This document shows positions 34,105 to 42,744 of a stretch of 64,000 bases of DNA, one piece after another (the stretch's first letter is position 1; every line of letters starts with the position of its first letter). The stretch lies in contig NZ_JAGSHT010000003.1 of the NCBI RefSeq assembly GCF_019947135.1, positions 1 to 64,000 of the forward strand, given 5' to 3'. The notes beneath the pieces are model-generated. The model saw only the letters and a list, made by a program, of their open reading frames with translations, ran no database searches and was not told where the DNA came from. Source of the stretch: Occultella gossypii. GTDB taxonomy: Bacteria > Actinomycetota > Actinomycetes > Actinomycetales > Beutenbergiaceae. The position numbers and the translations under genes are program-made.

Positions 34105-35118
34105 GTGCCTCCCGCTCGTCGTCGCCCCAGTGCTCCCGCCGGCCCCACCTGGCAGGACGTCCCCCTCGCTCCCGTGGTGCTGGTGCGCGGCCAGGAGACA
34201 GTTCTGGCCGACCGTGCCGTCGCCCGCGTCGCGTCGCTCGTGCGCGAGTACGGAGGCGACTACGAGCAGACCGTCCTCGAGGCCGCCACCTACGAGCGTG
34301 GCCAGCTCGAGACCATCGCCAGCCCGTCACTGTTCGGAGAGCACCGGCACATCGTCGTGAACGGCCTCGAGGCGATGTCGGATGCGTTCCTCGACGACGC
34401 CCTCACCTTCGTGGGCACGGCCGGCGGCGAGGTCACCGACGTCACGCTGGTGCTGCGTCACGAGAAGGGCGTCCGCGGCAAGAAGCTGCTCGACGCGATC
34501 ACCAAGGCCGGCTACCCGGTGGTCACCTGCGAGGTGATCAAGCGGGACGCGGACAAGGTCGCGTTCGCTGCCGCGGAGTTCCGCGCCGCCGGTCGCAAGG
34601 CGACGAACACCGCCGTCCAGGCTCTCGTCGAGGCACTCGGCTCCGACCTGCGCGAGCTGGCGTCCGCCTGCCAGCAGCTCATCGCGGACACCACCACGAC
34701 GATCACCCCGGACGTCGTGCAGCAGTACTACGGCGGCCGCGTCGAGGCCACCGGGTTCCGGGTGGCCGACACGGCGATCGCCGGGCACAGCGCCGAGGCC
34801 GTCACCCTGCTGCGGCACGCCCTGGAGACCGGGGTGGACCCGGTCCCACTGGTCGCGGCCCTGGCGGTCAAGCTCCGCACGCTCGCGAAGGTCGCCGCGA
34901 TGCGTGGCCGTGGCGGGGCCAGTGCCGCCGACCTCGGCCTCGCCCCGTGGCAGGTGGACCGGGCCCGTCGGGAATTGAGCGGCTGGACCCCCGAAGGGCT
35001 CGCCACGGCGATCACCGCCGTGGCCGACGCCGACGCCGAGGTCAAGGGAGAGGGCCGGGACGCGGAGTTCTCCGTCGAGCGGGCCGTCCTGCGCGTCGCG
35101 GCGGCACGCGGGCACTAG
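34105..35118 (+). CDS. holA: DNA polymerase III subunit delta
   Basis: Clamp-loader delta subunit that opens the beta sliding clamp. Family pattern: APVVLVRGQETVLADRAVARV at the start of the AAA-like domain, YEQTVLEAATYERGQLETIASPSLFGEHRHIVV, a helical lid, and a C-terminal collar with TGVDPVPLVAALAVKLRTLAKV and LGLAPWQVDRARREL. The GTG at 34105 is chosen; a degenerate -10 (CAGGCT) sits just upstream, so the message may be leaderless. 337 residues. The comEA-comEC-holA order is widely conserved in bacteria. Confidence 0.92.
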   Translation: MPPARRRPSAPAGPTWQDVPLAPVVLVRGQETVLADRAVARVASLVREYGGDYEQTVLEAATYERGQLETIASPSLFGEHRHIVVNGLEAMSDAFLDDALTFVGTAGGEVTDVTLVLRHEKGVRGKKLLDAITKAGYPVVTCEVIKRDADKVAFAAAEFRAAGRKATNTAVQALVEALGSDLRELASACQQLIADTTTTITPDVVQQYYGGRVEATGFRVADTAIAGHSAEAVTLLRHALETGVDPVPLVAALAVKLRTLAKVAAMRGRGGASAADLGLAPWQVDRARRELSGWTPEGLATAITAVADADAEVKGEGRDAEFSVERAVLRVAAARGH

Positions 35119-35283
35119 TTTCATCGTCGCGATGGTCGGACCCGTCGCGATAGGTCGGACCCGTCCCGATGCGCGGCACTCGCGCTGGTCGCGCTCGTGG
35201 TGCTCGCCGCGAGGAACGGCCGATCGCGCCGTGGGCGGCGCGGTGGGTCGGCGCTCGGGCGGCGACCTGCCTACGATGCGGCA

Positions 35284-36255
35284 ATGTTTCCGTCCGGACT
35301 GTCCATGTTGTGGGAACGCGACCATGCGCCCGACGCGCTGCACGCCCGCTTCGGCTTCACCGACGTCGACGAGGCGACCGGCTGGCTGACGGGCACCCTC
35401 CGCCGTGAGTGGGGCCTGTCCGTCGTGGACTGCGAACGCGTCCTGATCAGCGACCACAATGCGATCGCGTGGGTCCGCACCGACGCGAGCAGGCTGGTGG
35501 TGAAGGTCGGCTCGAACGCGTCCGCCTTCGAGCGTCTCGCCGCGATCGCGGACGTCCTCGGTGATCTCGACGCGGCCGGCCTACCCGTGGCCGCGCCGCT
35601 TCCCTCGATCGGTGGCGCGCGGCGCGTGGTGGACCACACCGACCGGCCGCTGTCCGTGGTGGTGCAACCGTTCGTCGAGGGCGACCTGCTGGACACCACC
35701 GACGCCGCAGCCGTGCGGGCCGCCGGGACCGCGCTCGCGCACCTGCACGAAGCCACCGCCGGCCTGCCCACGGCAGGGGTCACGGTCAACCGGAGCGTAC
35801 CGGAGCCGGACCTGCGCCGTCGGCTCCTGACCGGGATCGACACAGCCCGGTCCGAAAGGGCGCCGCGCGCCGGCGCACGGCTGGCTCAGCTGCTCGTGGA
35901 GCTCCCCGACATCGACACTGCGCCACAACTCATCCACAGCGACTACCGGGGCACGAACATCGTGATGTCCGGGGCGCGCGTGGCCGCGATCCTGGACTTC
36001 GACGAGATGACCGTCGACCACCGCGTCTACGACGTGGCTCGCGCCGCCGTCAACCTGGCCACCCGGTTCCGGAGCTGGCGACCCACGACTCCCGACGTGC
36101 GGGCGCAGTTCCTGGCCGGCTACCGTTCCGGCGGCGTGCTCACCGATCGCGAGGAGGGCTGGCTCGAGGCGTTCATCCTCTGGATGGGCGTGGGTTCCGT
36201 GCCACCCGGAGACGACCCGGATGGGTGGGCGGACGCCGTGGAGCACGGCCTCTGA
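35284..36255 (+). CDS. Aminoglycoside phosphotransferase-like kinase (APH family)
   Basis: Protein-kinase-like phosphotransferase of unknown small-molecule substrate; resistance should not be assumed. The catalytic loop reads HSDYRGTNIV, giving Asp220 and Asn225, with HSDY in place of the common HGDL, and the metal-binding DFD starts at D238 (AAILDFDEMTVD). The N-terminal ATP-binding region includes SRLVVKVGSNASAFERL with the conserved Lys. The ATG at 35284 lies 7 bases after TACGAT (35272-35277), so the transcript is probably leaderless; 323 residues. An upstream in-frame extension has no ribosome site. The gap 35119-35283 shows no gene. Confidence 0.85.
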   Translation: MFPSGLSMLWERDHAPDALHARFGFTDVDEATGWLTGTLRREWGLSVVDCERVLISDHNAIAWVRTDASRLVVKVGSNASAFERLAAIADVLGDLDAAGLPVAAPLPSIGGARRVVDHTDRPLSVVVQPFVEGDLLDTTDAAAVRAAGTALAHLHEATAGLPTAGVTVNRSVPEPDLRRRLLTGIDTARSERAPRAGARLAQLLVELPDIDTAPQLIHSDYRGTNIVMSGARVAAILDFDEMTVDHRVYDVARAAVNLATRFRSWRPTTPDVRAQFLAGYRSGGVLTDREEGWLEAFILWMGVGSVPPGDDPDGWADAVEHGL

Positions 36256-36433
36256 GCCCTTTCGCCGCGTCGTACCCGACCGGCAGCCCACGGTCCGCGG
36301 CGGCGCACTGTCAACCACGGCTGACACGGCGTTCCTGGCGGCTCGGTAGGGACGCCGATCCGCCACCTGTTCGTCACCTTCCGGCCGTGGCGTCTTGGGA
36401 CGATCGTCACCCGTGCCGTGGACCGTGGAAGTC

Positions 36434-37558
36434 GTGAGAGTCGCAGTTGTCACGGAGTCCTTCCTGCCGAGCGTCAACGGCGTCACGACCAGCGTCCTAC
36501 GGGTGCTGGATCATCTGGCCGCTCGCGGCCACCAGGCGGTGGTCGTCTGTCCCGGCCCCGCACCGTCCACCTATGCCGGGTTCCAGGTCCGCGAGTGCGC
36601 GGGCGTGGACTTCCAGGGGTTCCGAGCGGCGGTGCCGAGCCGACGCTTGGTCAAGGCCGTCATCGACCTGGCGCCGGACGTGCTGCACGCCGCGGCCCCG
36701 TTCGGGATCGGTGCCCAGGCACTGACCCTGGCCAAGCGCCAGGGGATCCCGAGCGTCGCCGTGTTCCAGACCGACGTGGCCGGGTACACCCGCCGGTACG
36801 GCCTGTCGCTGACGGCCCCAGCCGCGTGGCGGTGGCTTCGCCGCGTGCACAACACGGCCGATCTCACCCTGGCGCCGTCCAGCGACACTCTCGCCGACCT
36901 GGCTGCGGCCGGGTTCGAGCGCACCCGGTGGTGGGGCCGTGGCGTGGACGCCCAGACCTACCACCCGAACCGGCGCAACCTCGCCGAGGTCAGGGCGCTG
37001 CGCGCCCGGCTCGCGCCCGACGGCCAGGTGCTCGTCGGCTACGTGGGCCGGCTTGCCCCCGAGAAGCAGGTGGAACGACTCGCCGCCGCGGCCCGGACGC
37101 CCGGGGTCCGGCTCGTCCTGGTCGGAGACGGACCGAGCCGTCCGCTGGTCGAGCGGGCCCTGGCCGGCACGGACGCGGTTCTGCTCGGCCGCCTCGACGG
37201 CGCGGCGCTCGCGAACGCCTACGCCGCCATGGACGTGTTCGTGCACGCCGGCACCCAGGAGACGTTCGGGCAGACCCTGCAGGAGGCGGCGGCCGCGGGC
37301 CTGCCCGTCGTGGCGCCCGCGAGCGGGGGGCCGAAGGACATCGTCAAGCACGGCCACACCGGTTTCCTCGTGCGGCCGGACGACGATCGCGCGATCGCCG
37401 ACGCCGTCGCCCGGCTCGCCGCTGATCCCGGCCTGCGAGCCCGGATGGGCGAGGCCGGCCGACGCGACGTGCTACCGCGGTCCTGGACGGCGCTGGGCGA
37501 CGCCCTGCTCGGACACTACGAGGACGTCATCCACGCCCGCCAGCTGCAGCCTGCCTGA
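36434..37558 (+). CDS. GT4-family glycosyltransferase
   Basis: GT-B-fold retaining glycosyltransferase, similar to actinobacterial mannosyl- or glucosyltransferases for glycolipids. Start GTG at 36434 gives the typical VRVAVVTESFLPSVNGVTTSV N-terminus; a GTG 9 bases upstream is possible. The donor site is recognisable: GYVGRLAPEKQVERL, LVLVGDGPSRPLVE and the E-x7-E-type motif HAGTQETFGQTLQEAAAAGLPVVAPASGGPKDIV. 374 residues, no membrane helix. Donor and acceptor are not defined; MgtA-like alpha-mannosylation of a glycolipid is one plausible role. The gap 36256-36433 holds no gene. Confidence 0.87.
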   Translation: MRVAVVTESFLPSVNGVTTSVLRVLDHLAARGHQAVVVCPGPAPSTYAGFQVRECAGVDFQGFRAAVPSRRLVKAVIDLAPDVLHAAAPFGIGAQALTLAKRQGIPSVAVFQTDVAGYTRRYGLSLTAPAAWRWLRRVHNTADLTLAPSSDTLADLAAAGFERTRWWGRGVDAQTYHPNRRNLAEVRALRARLAPDGQVLVGYVGRLAPEKQVERLAAAARTPGVRLVLVGDGPSRPLVERALAGTDAVLLGRLDGAALANAYAAMDVFVHAGTQETFGQTLQEAAAAGLPVVAPASGGPKDIVKHGHTGFLVRPDDDRAIADAVARLAADPGLRARMGEAGRRDVLPRSWTALGDALLGHYEDVIHARQLQPA

Positions 37559-37646
37559 CGCACTCGGGTGCTCTCGTCGAGCACCGGGCACGATGTCGAG
37601 CACCGGGCACGATCGGCGCGTCGTCGCGGCACCGGCCCCATGACGA

Positions 37647-37680
37647 ACGGCGCCACACCCCGGGAGGGGAGTGGCGCCGT
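37647..37680. terminator. Strong hairpin between GT4 gene and rpsT
   Basis: A 15-base stem, ACGGCGCCAC with GTGGCGCCGT plus an ACCCC/GGGGA extension that contains one A-A mismatch, encloses a GGGA loop. It lies between two convergent genes and should stop transcription from both sides. No U-tract is present. Confidence 0.75.
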
Positions 37681-37713
37681 CGGCGTCCGTGCCCGCGGTG
37701 CGGGCGGTGCGAC

Positions 37714-37974
37714 TCAGAGAGCCGCGACCTGCTTCGCCAGGGACGACTTGCGGTTCGCGGCCTGGTTCTGGTGGATGACACCCTTGCTGACGGCCTTGTC
37801 GAGCTTGCGGGAGGCGTTCTTCAGCGCGTCGCCGGCCGCCTCCTTGTCGCCTGCGTCGACGGCCTCGCGAACCCGACGCACGTGCGTCTTGAGCTCGGAC
37901 TTCACGGCCTTGTTGCGAAGGCGTGCCTTCTCGTTGGTGCCGATCCGCTTGATCTGGGACTTGATGTTTGCCAC
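37714..37974 (-). CDS. rpsT: 30S ribosomal protein S20
   Basis: Small-subunit protein that binds 16S rRNA during assembly. The 86 residues begin [21 protein letters not shown] and contain the conserved [20 protein letters not shown] tail. Highly basic, no cysteine. Transcribed alone on the minus strand; the 158-base upstream gap contains an AT-rich TAAACT (minus strand, 38112-38117) that could be a -10, and no other gene. In bacteria S20 often represses its own translation, but no defined site was recognised here. Confidence 0.97.
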   Translation of the reverse strand: MANIKSQIKRIGTNEKARLRNKAVKSELKTHVRRVREAVDAGDKEAAGDALKNASRKLDKAVSKGVIHQNQAANRKSSLAKQVAAL

Positions 37975-38132
37975 GTGGACTCTCTTGTGTATTCGCTCGC
38001 GCGATCTGACGTCGGTGAGGGCTCTGGCCTGACCGGGACTGAGGCGTGGGGATACCTGCGACGGTCAGAGGTAAGCCGCATGCCGTGGGGTGGCCGCAGA
38101 CTCAACGTCCGAGTTTACACGGAATCGGCGGA

Positions 38133-38774
38133 TCAGCGGCCATGGAGAGCGTGGAGCGCGTCACTCACCTGGTCGTACGTGCGCCGGTCGACCGCGGCAC
38201 CCTCGCGCCGCACGGCATCCGCGGGCAGGAACAGCACCCGGTCCAGGCGCACCTCGGACGGGCGGCCCTTGGAGTCCCAGTCGCCCGAACCGATGTCCAA
38301 CCAGCGCCGGCCCCAGCGGGCCTCGTCCTCGGCGTCCCGGTCGTGGTCCTTCGACGTCAGCTGGAGACCGAGGAAACCCCTGTTGTGGCGCGCCATGATC
38401 AGGACCGGTCGGTCCTTGCCCCGGCCGTCGTTCTCGTCGTAGGGAACCCAGGCCCAGACGACCTCGCCGGGATCGGCGTCGCCGTCGTCGCTGGGGGAGT
38501 AGGTCAGCGGCGGTAGGCCCCGGCCGATCTCGAACTCACGGGTCGTCTGCGGGTGCTCGGTCCGCTGGTCGCCTCCGCCGGCCGGGGGCCGGCCGGTGTC
38601 GGAACCCGACGTGGGCCGCCCCGCATCGGAGCCCGACGGTCCCCGGCCGCCCGAGCCCGGCTTGGGCTTCGACCGCCCACCCGAGGGGCGGGAACCGGAG
38701 TTCCGGTCGGTGGAGCGGAGCAGGTCACGGGCGACGGTCCCGGCCACCCTGAGGGCGCGATCGAGCAGGCTCAT
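38133..38774 (-). CDS. PemK/MazF-like protein with long disordered N-terminus
   Basis: The C-terminal ~110 residues match the PemK-like toxin fold used by MazF-type endoribonucleases: PGEVVWAWVPYDENDGRGKDRPVLIMARHN at the start and SEVRLDRVLFLPADAVRREGAAVD near the end. The N-terminal ~95 residues begin MSLLDRALRVAG, an amphipathic helix, then Gly/Ser/Pro/Arg-rich low complexity. No antitoxin-sized gene lies next to it; the flanks are rpsT and thiolase, arguing for a stand-alone, possibly non-toxic member seen widely in actinomycetes. A TAGGCT lies shortly upstream of the ATG and may be its -10. Confidence 0.8.
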   Translation of the reverse strand: MSLLDRALRVAGTVARDLLRSTDRNSGSRPSGGRSKPKPGSGGRGPSGSDAGRPTSGSDTGRPPAGGGDQRTEHPQTTREFEIGRGLPPLTYSPSDDGDADPGEVVWAWVPYDENDGRGKDRPVLIMARHNRGFLGLQLTSKDHDRDAEDEARWGRRWLDIGSGDWDSKGRPSEVRLDRVLFLPADAVRREGAAVDRRTYDQVSDALHALHGR

Positions 38775-38826
38775 GGTCGGTGAGCCTAACGTCCGGGCCC
38801 GGGATGGCGGCCCGGGGCGGGGCTGG

Positions 38827-40014
38827 TCAGGCGCGCAGCAGCAGGGCCTCGCCCTGGCCGCCTCCGCCACAGAGCCCGACGGCGGCCCGTCCGCCGCCGC
38901 GACGGGCCAGTTCGTGGGCGGCGTGCACCACCAGTCGGGCGCCGGAGGAGCCGATCGGGTGCCCCATCGCGATCGCCCCGCCGTGGATGTTGACCCGTTC
39001 GGGGTCGACGCCGAGCTCGGCCTGCGAGCGGCACACCACGGCCGCGAACGCCTCGTTGATCTCCACCAGATCGAGGTCGCCGACTGTCCACCCGGCCCGG
39101 GTCAGCGCCGCACCGATCGCGCGGGCGGGCTGGGAGTGCAGCGAGTTGTCCGGGCCGGCCACCTGACCGGCCGCGTCGACGACGGCGAGCACCGGTGCAC
39201 CGCGCCGCTCCGCCTCGGCGCGGGAGGTCAGCACCACGGCAGCGGCTCCGTCGGAGAGCTGGGAGGAGTTGCCGGCAGTGATGGTGCCGTCGGCCGCGAA
39301 CGCCGGCCGGAGCCCGGCCAGGGTCTCCTCCGTGGTGTCCGGACGCACGCCCTCGTCCGCGTCGACGATCGTGTCCCCCTTGCGACCGTGCACCGTGACC
39401 GGGGCGATCTCGGCGGCGAGCACGCCGTCGGCCCGGGCTGCCGCGGCGAGCCGGTGCGAGCGGGCCGCCACGGCGTCCTGCTCGGCCCTGGTCAGCGCGA
39501 ACGCGGCGTTCCCGCGCTCGGTGAGCGCGCCCATGGCGTCCCCGTCGACGGCGTCCGTGAGGCCGTCGTAGGCAAGGTGGTCCAGGGCGGTCCGATCGCC
39601 GTACGCCCAGCCGGCGCGGGTTCCGGCGAGCAGGTGCGGCGCCTGCGACATCGACTCCATCCCGCCGGCCACGGCGACGACTGCCTCGCCGGTACGGATC
39701 AGCCGCGCCGCGTCGATCACGGCGGTGAGGCCGGACAGGCAGACCTTGTTCAGGGCGATGGCGTGCGCACTCGGTGCGATGCCGGCCGCGAGAGCAGCCT
39801 GGCGGGCCGGGTTCTGGCCGGCGCCGGCCTGCAGCACCTGGCCGAGCACCACCACCTCGACGTCCGCGCCGGGGACGCCGGCCGCGGCCAGGGCCGCCGT
39901 GATGGCGTGCGCGCCGAGCGCGGTGCCGGGCAGGCTTGCCAGGCCGCCGTTGATCCGGCCGTACGGGGTGCGTGCCGCACCCACGATGACGACGTCGTCG
40001 GGGGAGGTGGACAT
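38827..40014 (-). CDS. Acetyl-CoA acetyltransferase (thiolase)
   Basis: Condensation of two acetyl-CoA to acetoacetyl-CoA or the reverse thiolysis, in ketone body or 3-oxoacid metabolism. Active-site C92 (NKVCLSG), H352 (GGAIAMGHPIGSSGA) and C382 (GLCGGGGQG) are all present; 395 residues with no gaps in the core. The ATG at 40014 is preceded by GGAG at proper spacing. It diverges from the scoAB genes, and together they could convert acetoacetate to acetoacetyl-CoA and then acetyl-CoA. Specificity for longer 3-oxoacyl-CoA such as 3-oxoadipyl-CoA is possible. Confidence 0.92.
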   Translation of the reverse strand: MSTSPDDVVIVGAARTPYGRINGGLASLPGTALGAHAITAALAAAGVPGADVEVVVLGQVLQAGAGQNPARQAALAAGIAPSAHAIALNKVCLSGLTAVIDAARLIRTGEAVVAVAGGMESMSQAPHLLAGTRAGWAYGDRTALDHLAYDGLTDAVDGDAMGALTERGNAAFALTRAEQDAVAARSHRLAAAARADGVLAAEIAPVTVHGRKGDTIVDADEGVRPDTTEETLAGLRPAFAADGTITAGNSSQLSDGAAAVVLTSRAEAERRGAPVLAVVDAAGQVAGPDNSLHSQPARAIGAALTRAGWTVGDLDLVEINEAFAAVVCRSQAELGVDPERVNIHGGAIAMGHPIGSSGARLVVHAAHELARRGGGRAAVGLCGGGGQGEALLLRA

Positions 40015-40162
40015 CTGTAGCTCCTTCGCCTGATTCCTGGCTTCCATTGTCACCCCATGCACCGGCCGGGTCCGATCGCGGGCTGTTGGCGGCGCCCGGG
40101 CCGGCGATGCGACGGCTCGCCATGACGTTCCCGACCCCGGGGCCTACGGTGAGTCCTGGCGG

Positions 40163-40288
40163 GTGCACCCGGCATTCGCGTTGTGCAACGACGTCATCGA
40201 GGACAACGTGGACCACGACATCTTCGGCTTCGACCAGCCCTCTAGCCGAGCGCGCCCGGCCCCGACCGCTGCGGAGGCGACGGCATGA
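40163..40288 (+). CDS. Uncharacterised short ORF coupled to scoA
   Basis: An open frame ends in TGA at 40286-40288, overlapping the scoA ATG (ATGA). From a GTG at 40163 it encodes 41 residues including HPAFALCNDVIEDNVDHDIF and GFDQPSSRARP, with codon choice as GC3-rich as real genes here. In-frame sequence upstream (GAYGESWRV) also looks protein-like, back to a stop at 40031-40033, but has no start codon, so this may be the remnant of a longer gene. No family recognised. A perfect CGTTGTGCAACG palindrome (40179-40190) lies inside it and could instead be an operator for scoA. Remaining gap 40015-40162 shows nothing else. Confidence 0.4.
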   Translation: MHPAFALCNDVIEDNVDHDIFGFDQPSSRARPAPTAAEATA

Positions 40289-41049
40289 ACGGACTGGACA
40301 AGGTGGTACCCGACGCGGCCGAAGCGGTGGCGGACATCGGCGACCGGGCCTCGCTCGCCGTCGGGGGCTTCGGCCTGAGCGGCAACCCGATGGTGCTGAT
40401 CGAGGCATTGCTGGCCCAGGGCGCGAGCGGCCTGTCGGTCGTCTCGAACAACTGTGGCGTCGACGACTGGGGCCTCGGCCTCCTCCTCGGCGCCGGGCGG
40501 CTGGCGAAGATGACCTCCTCCTACGTGGGGGAGAACAAGGAGTTCGAACGGCAGTTCCTCTCCGGTGAGCTCGAGGTCGAACTGACCCCGCAGGGCACGC
40601 TCGCCGAGAAGCTGCGCGCCGGGGGCTCCGGGATCGCCGCGTTCTTCACCCAGACCGGGGTCGGCACCCAGGTGGCCGAGGGCGGCCTGCCCCGCAGGTA
40701 CCACCCCGACGGCACCGTGGCGGTCGCGTCGCCGGTCAAGGAGACCCGCACCTTCGACGGCGAGGAGTACGTCCTCGAGGACGCGATCCGCACCGATTTC
40801 GCGCTCGTGCACGCCCTGCGCGGGGACCGCACCGGCAACCTCGTGTTCAACAAGAGCGCCCGCAACTTCAACCCGCTCGCGGCCATGGCCGGCCGGGTCT
40901 GCATCGCGCAGGTCGAGGAGCTGGTGGAGCCCGGCGAGCTGGACCCGGACCAGATCCATCTGCCCGGGGTGTTCGTGCACCGGGTGGTGGCCGTGGGCAC
41001 GGATATCGAGAAGCGCATCGAGCGTCGGACGACCCGGACGGAGGGCTGA
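40285..41049 (+). CDS. scoA: 3-oxoacid CoA-transferase subunit A
   Basis: Alpha subunit of a family I CoA-transferase that moves CoA from succinyl-CoA to acetoacetate or 3-oxoadipate. Family features: DRASLAVGGFGLSGNPMVLIEAL, VSNNCGVDDWGLGLLL, FFTQTGVGTQVAEGGLPRRY and NLVFNKSARNFNPLAAMAG. 254 residues. GGAGGCGACGGC provides a ribosome site. Subunit B follows after 3 bases. With the divergent thiolase this is a compact ketone body or 3-oxoadipate module; pcaI-like function is the main alternative. Confidence 0.92.
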   Translation: MNGLDKVVPDAAEAVADIGDRASLAVGGFGLSGNPMVLIEALLAQGASGLSVVSNNCGVDDWGLGLLLGAGRLAKMTSSYVGENKEFERQFLSGELEVELTPQGTLAEKLRAGGSGIAAFFTQTGVGTQVAEGGLPRRYHPDGTVAVASPVKETRTFDGEEYVLEDAIRTDFALVHALRGDRTGNLVFNKSARNFNPLAAMAGRVCIAQVEELVEPGELDPDQIHLPGVFVHRVVAVGTDIEKRIERRTTRTEG

Positions 41050-41052
41050 GGC

Positions 41053-41697
41053 ATGGCACTGACCCGGCAGGAGATGGCCGCGCGCGCCGCGCAGGAACTG
41101 CCCGACGGCGCGTATGTGAACCTGGGCATCGGGTTGCCGACCCTGGTTCCGAACTATGTCCCGGCGGGCCGCACCGTGGTGCTGCAGTCCGAGAACGGGA
41201 TCCTCGGCGTCGGTCCCTACCCACTCGAGCAGGACGTGGACCCGGACCTGATCAACGCAGGCAAGGAGACCGTCACGCTGCTGCCGGGCGCGTCGTTCTT
41301 CGACTCCGCGACGAGTTTCGCGATGATCCGCGGCGGCAAGATCGACGCCGCCATCCTCGGCGCCATGCAGGTCTCCGCGGGCGGGGACCTCGCGAACTGG
41401 ATGATCCCGGGAAAGATGGTCAAGGGCCCCGGCGGCGCGATGGACCTCGTGCACGGGGCGAAGCGCCTGATCATCCTGATGGAGCACACCGCCAAGGACG
41501 GCAGCCCGAAGATCGTGACCGAGTGCAGCCTGCCGCTGACCGGGCGGGGCGTCGTGGACCGGATCATCACCGACCTCGCAGTTCTCGACGTCACGCCCGA
41601 GGGACTGGTGCTCGTGGAGCTCTCGCCCGGGGTCACGGTGGACGAGGTGGTCGCCGCGACCGAGCCGCCGGTGCGGGTGGCCCTGGCGGCGGGCTGA
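41053..41697 (+). CDS. scoB: 3-oxoacid CoA-transferase subunit B
   Basis: Beta subunit carrying the catalytic glutamate: the motif [12 protein letters not shown] contains the conserved Glu that forms the CoA thioester intermediate. [17 protein letters not shown] at the N-terminus and [29 protein letters not shown] are typical. 214 residues. It begins 3 bases after subunit A and ends 4 bases before the convergent LysR gene. Confidence 0.93.
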   Translation: MALTRQEMAARAAQELPDGAYVNLGIGLPTLVPNYVPAGRTVVLQSENGILGVGPYPLEQDVDPDLINAGKETVTLLPGASFFDSATSFAMIRGGKIDAAILGAMQVSAGGDLANWMIPGKMVKGPGGAMDLVHGAKRLIILMEHTAKDGSPKIVTECSLPLTGRGVVDRIITDLAVLDVTPEGLVLVELSPGVTVDEVVAATEPPVRVALAAG

Positions 41698-41701
41698 GCC
41701 G

Positions 41702-42628
41702 TCAGTGCCCGACGGCGGGGGTTCGGTCCGGTGGTCGCGGCCAGGACCGCTCCAGCTCGCTCAGGACGAGCAGGGTGGCCGGGCTCCGGTACCGGCGCGG
41801 GTGCGAGGCCACGTGGACCTCGCAGTCCGGCAGGTCGGGGCCGGCCAGGACCGCGAGCTCGCCGGTGCCGACCTCGGCCTCGACCGAGAGCCGCGGCAGG
41901 GCCGTCCAGCCCAGGCCGACCCCGACGCACCGCTTGATCGTCTCCACGCTGCCGAACCGTGCGCGGCGCCCACGTCGGCGGCCGGTCGCCGCGAGCCGGT
42001 CGGCCACGAGGTCGCCGTACCCGCAGCCCTCCTCGAGCAGCAGTGCGTCCCGGTCCGCCAGGTCCGGCCACGTCGCGGGCCCGGGCACGAGGCTCGGTGC
42101 GCTCGCGGCGTCCGGGTGTGGCCGGTCGACGAACACCAGCGGCTGACTCCCGAGGCGGGTCAGGGCGAGATCGGTGACCGGGGCACGCGGCTCCAGCGTG
42201 ACGGCCAGGTCCACCGCCCCGCTGCCCACCGCCTCCAGGCCGTCGTGGCTTCCGCCCGCACTGACCCAGATCTGCACCTCGGGTGCGGTGCGGCGCAGCG
42301 CGCCGATGACGTCCGGGAGCCAGTAGGTGCACAGCGTCTCTGGGGCCATCAGACGGACGGTCCCGGCCGCACTTCGCTCGCCGCCGGCGGCCTGGATCCG
42401 CTCCTGCGCGGCGAGTAGGTCCTCGGCGGGACCGATCACCTCGGCGCCGACCGCGGTCACCGTGACGCGGCCGGGCAACCGGTCCAGGACCGGGCTGCCG
42501 AGCAGCCGTTCGAGACGCTGCACGTGCGCCGTCACGGTCGACTGGGTGAAGTTCAGTTCGTCGGCGGCGGCGGTGAAACTGCCGGTCCGCGCCACGGTCA
42601 GGAACGTTCGCAGCAGGCGGGTGTCCAT
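41702..42628 (-). CDS. LysR-family transcriptional regulator
   Basis: N-terminal winged helix MDTRLLRTFLTVARTGSFTAAADELNFTQSTVTAHVQRLERLLG, then a type 2 periplasmic-binding fold for an effector. 308 residues. It diverges from the MFS gene across a 116-base region containing a dyad with a T-N11-A core (42701-42721), so the transporter is its probable target. The recognition helix TQSTVTAHVQRLE is standard. Effector unknown. Confidence 0.92.
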   Translation of the reverse strand: MDTRLLRTFLTVARTGSFTAAADELNFTQSTVTAHVQRLERLLGSPVLDRLPGRVTVTAVGAEVIGPAEDLLAAQERIQAAGGERSAAGTVRLMAPETLCTYWLPDVIGALRRTAPEVQIWVSAGGSHDGLEAVGSGAVDLAVTLEPRAPVTDLALTRLGSQPLVFVDRPHPDAASAPSLVPGPATWPDLADRDALLLEEGCGYGDLVADRLAATGRRRGRRARFGSVETIKRCVGVGLGWTALPRLSVEAEVGTGELAVLAGPDLPDCEVHVASHPRRYRSPATLLVLSELERSWPRPPDRTPAVGH

Positions 42629-42700
42629 TCGTCGTCCCGGTCTCGTCGGGGGATGGGGCTACCGCAACGCTATCGCGATGCGTGATGGACGGCATCGACA

Positions 42701-42721
42701 CTCATCGTTTGACGCGATGAG
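42701..42721. promoter_or_regulatory. LysR-type operator dyad
   Basis: CTCATCG (42701-42707) and CGATGAG (42715-42721) are perfect inverted arms around TTTGACG. The T at 42705 and A at 42717 give the T-N11-A core of LysR boxes. It lies between the lysR and MFS genes, near the MFS start, as expected for an autoregulated divergent promoter. A GGCTAT at about 42736-42741 could be the MFS -10. Confidence 0.6.
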
Positions 42722-42744
42722 GCGGACGGCGTGACGCTGGCTAT

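Noticed and set aside
35284-36255. Aminoglycoside resistance gene
   Set aside because: The catalytic loop is HSDY rather than HGDL and the family is broad; no resistance context is present.
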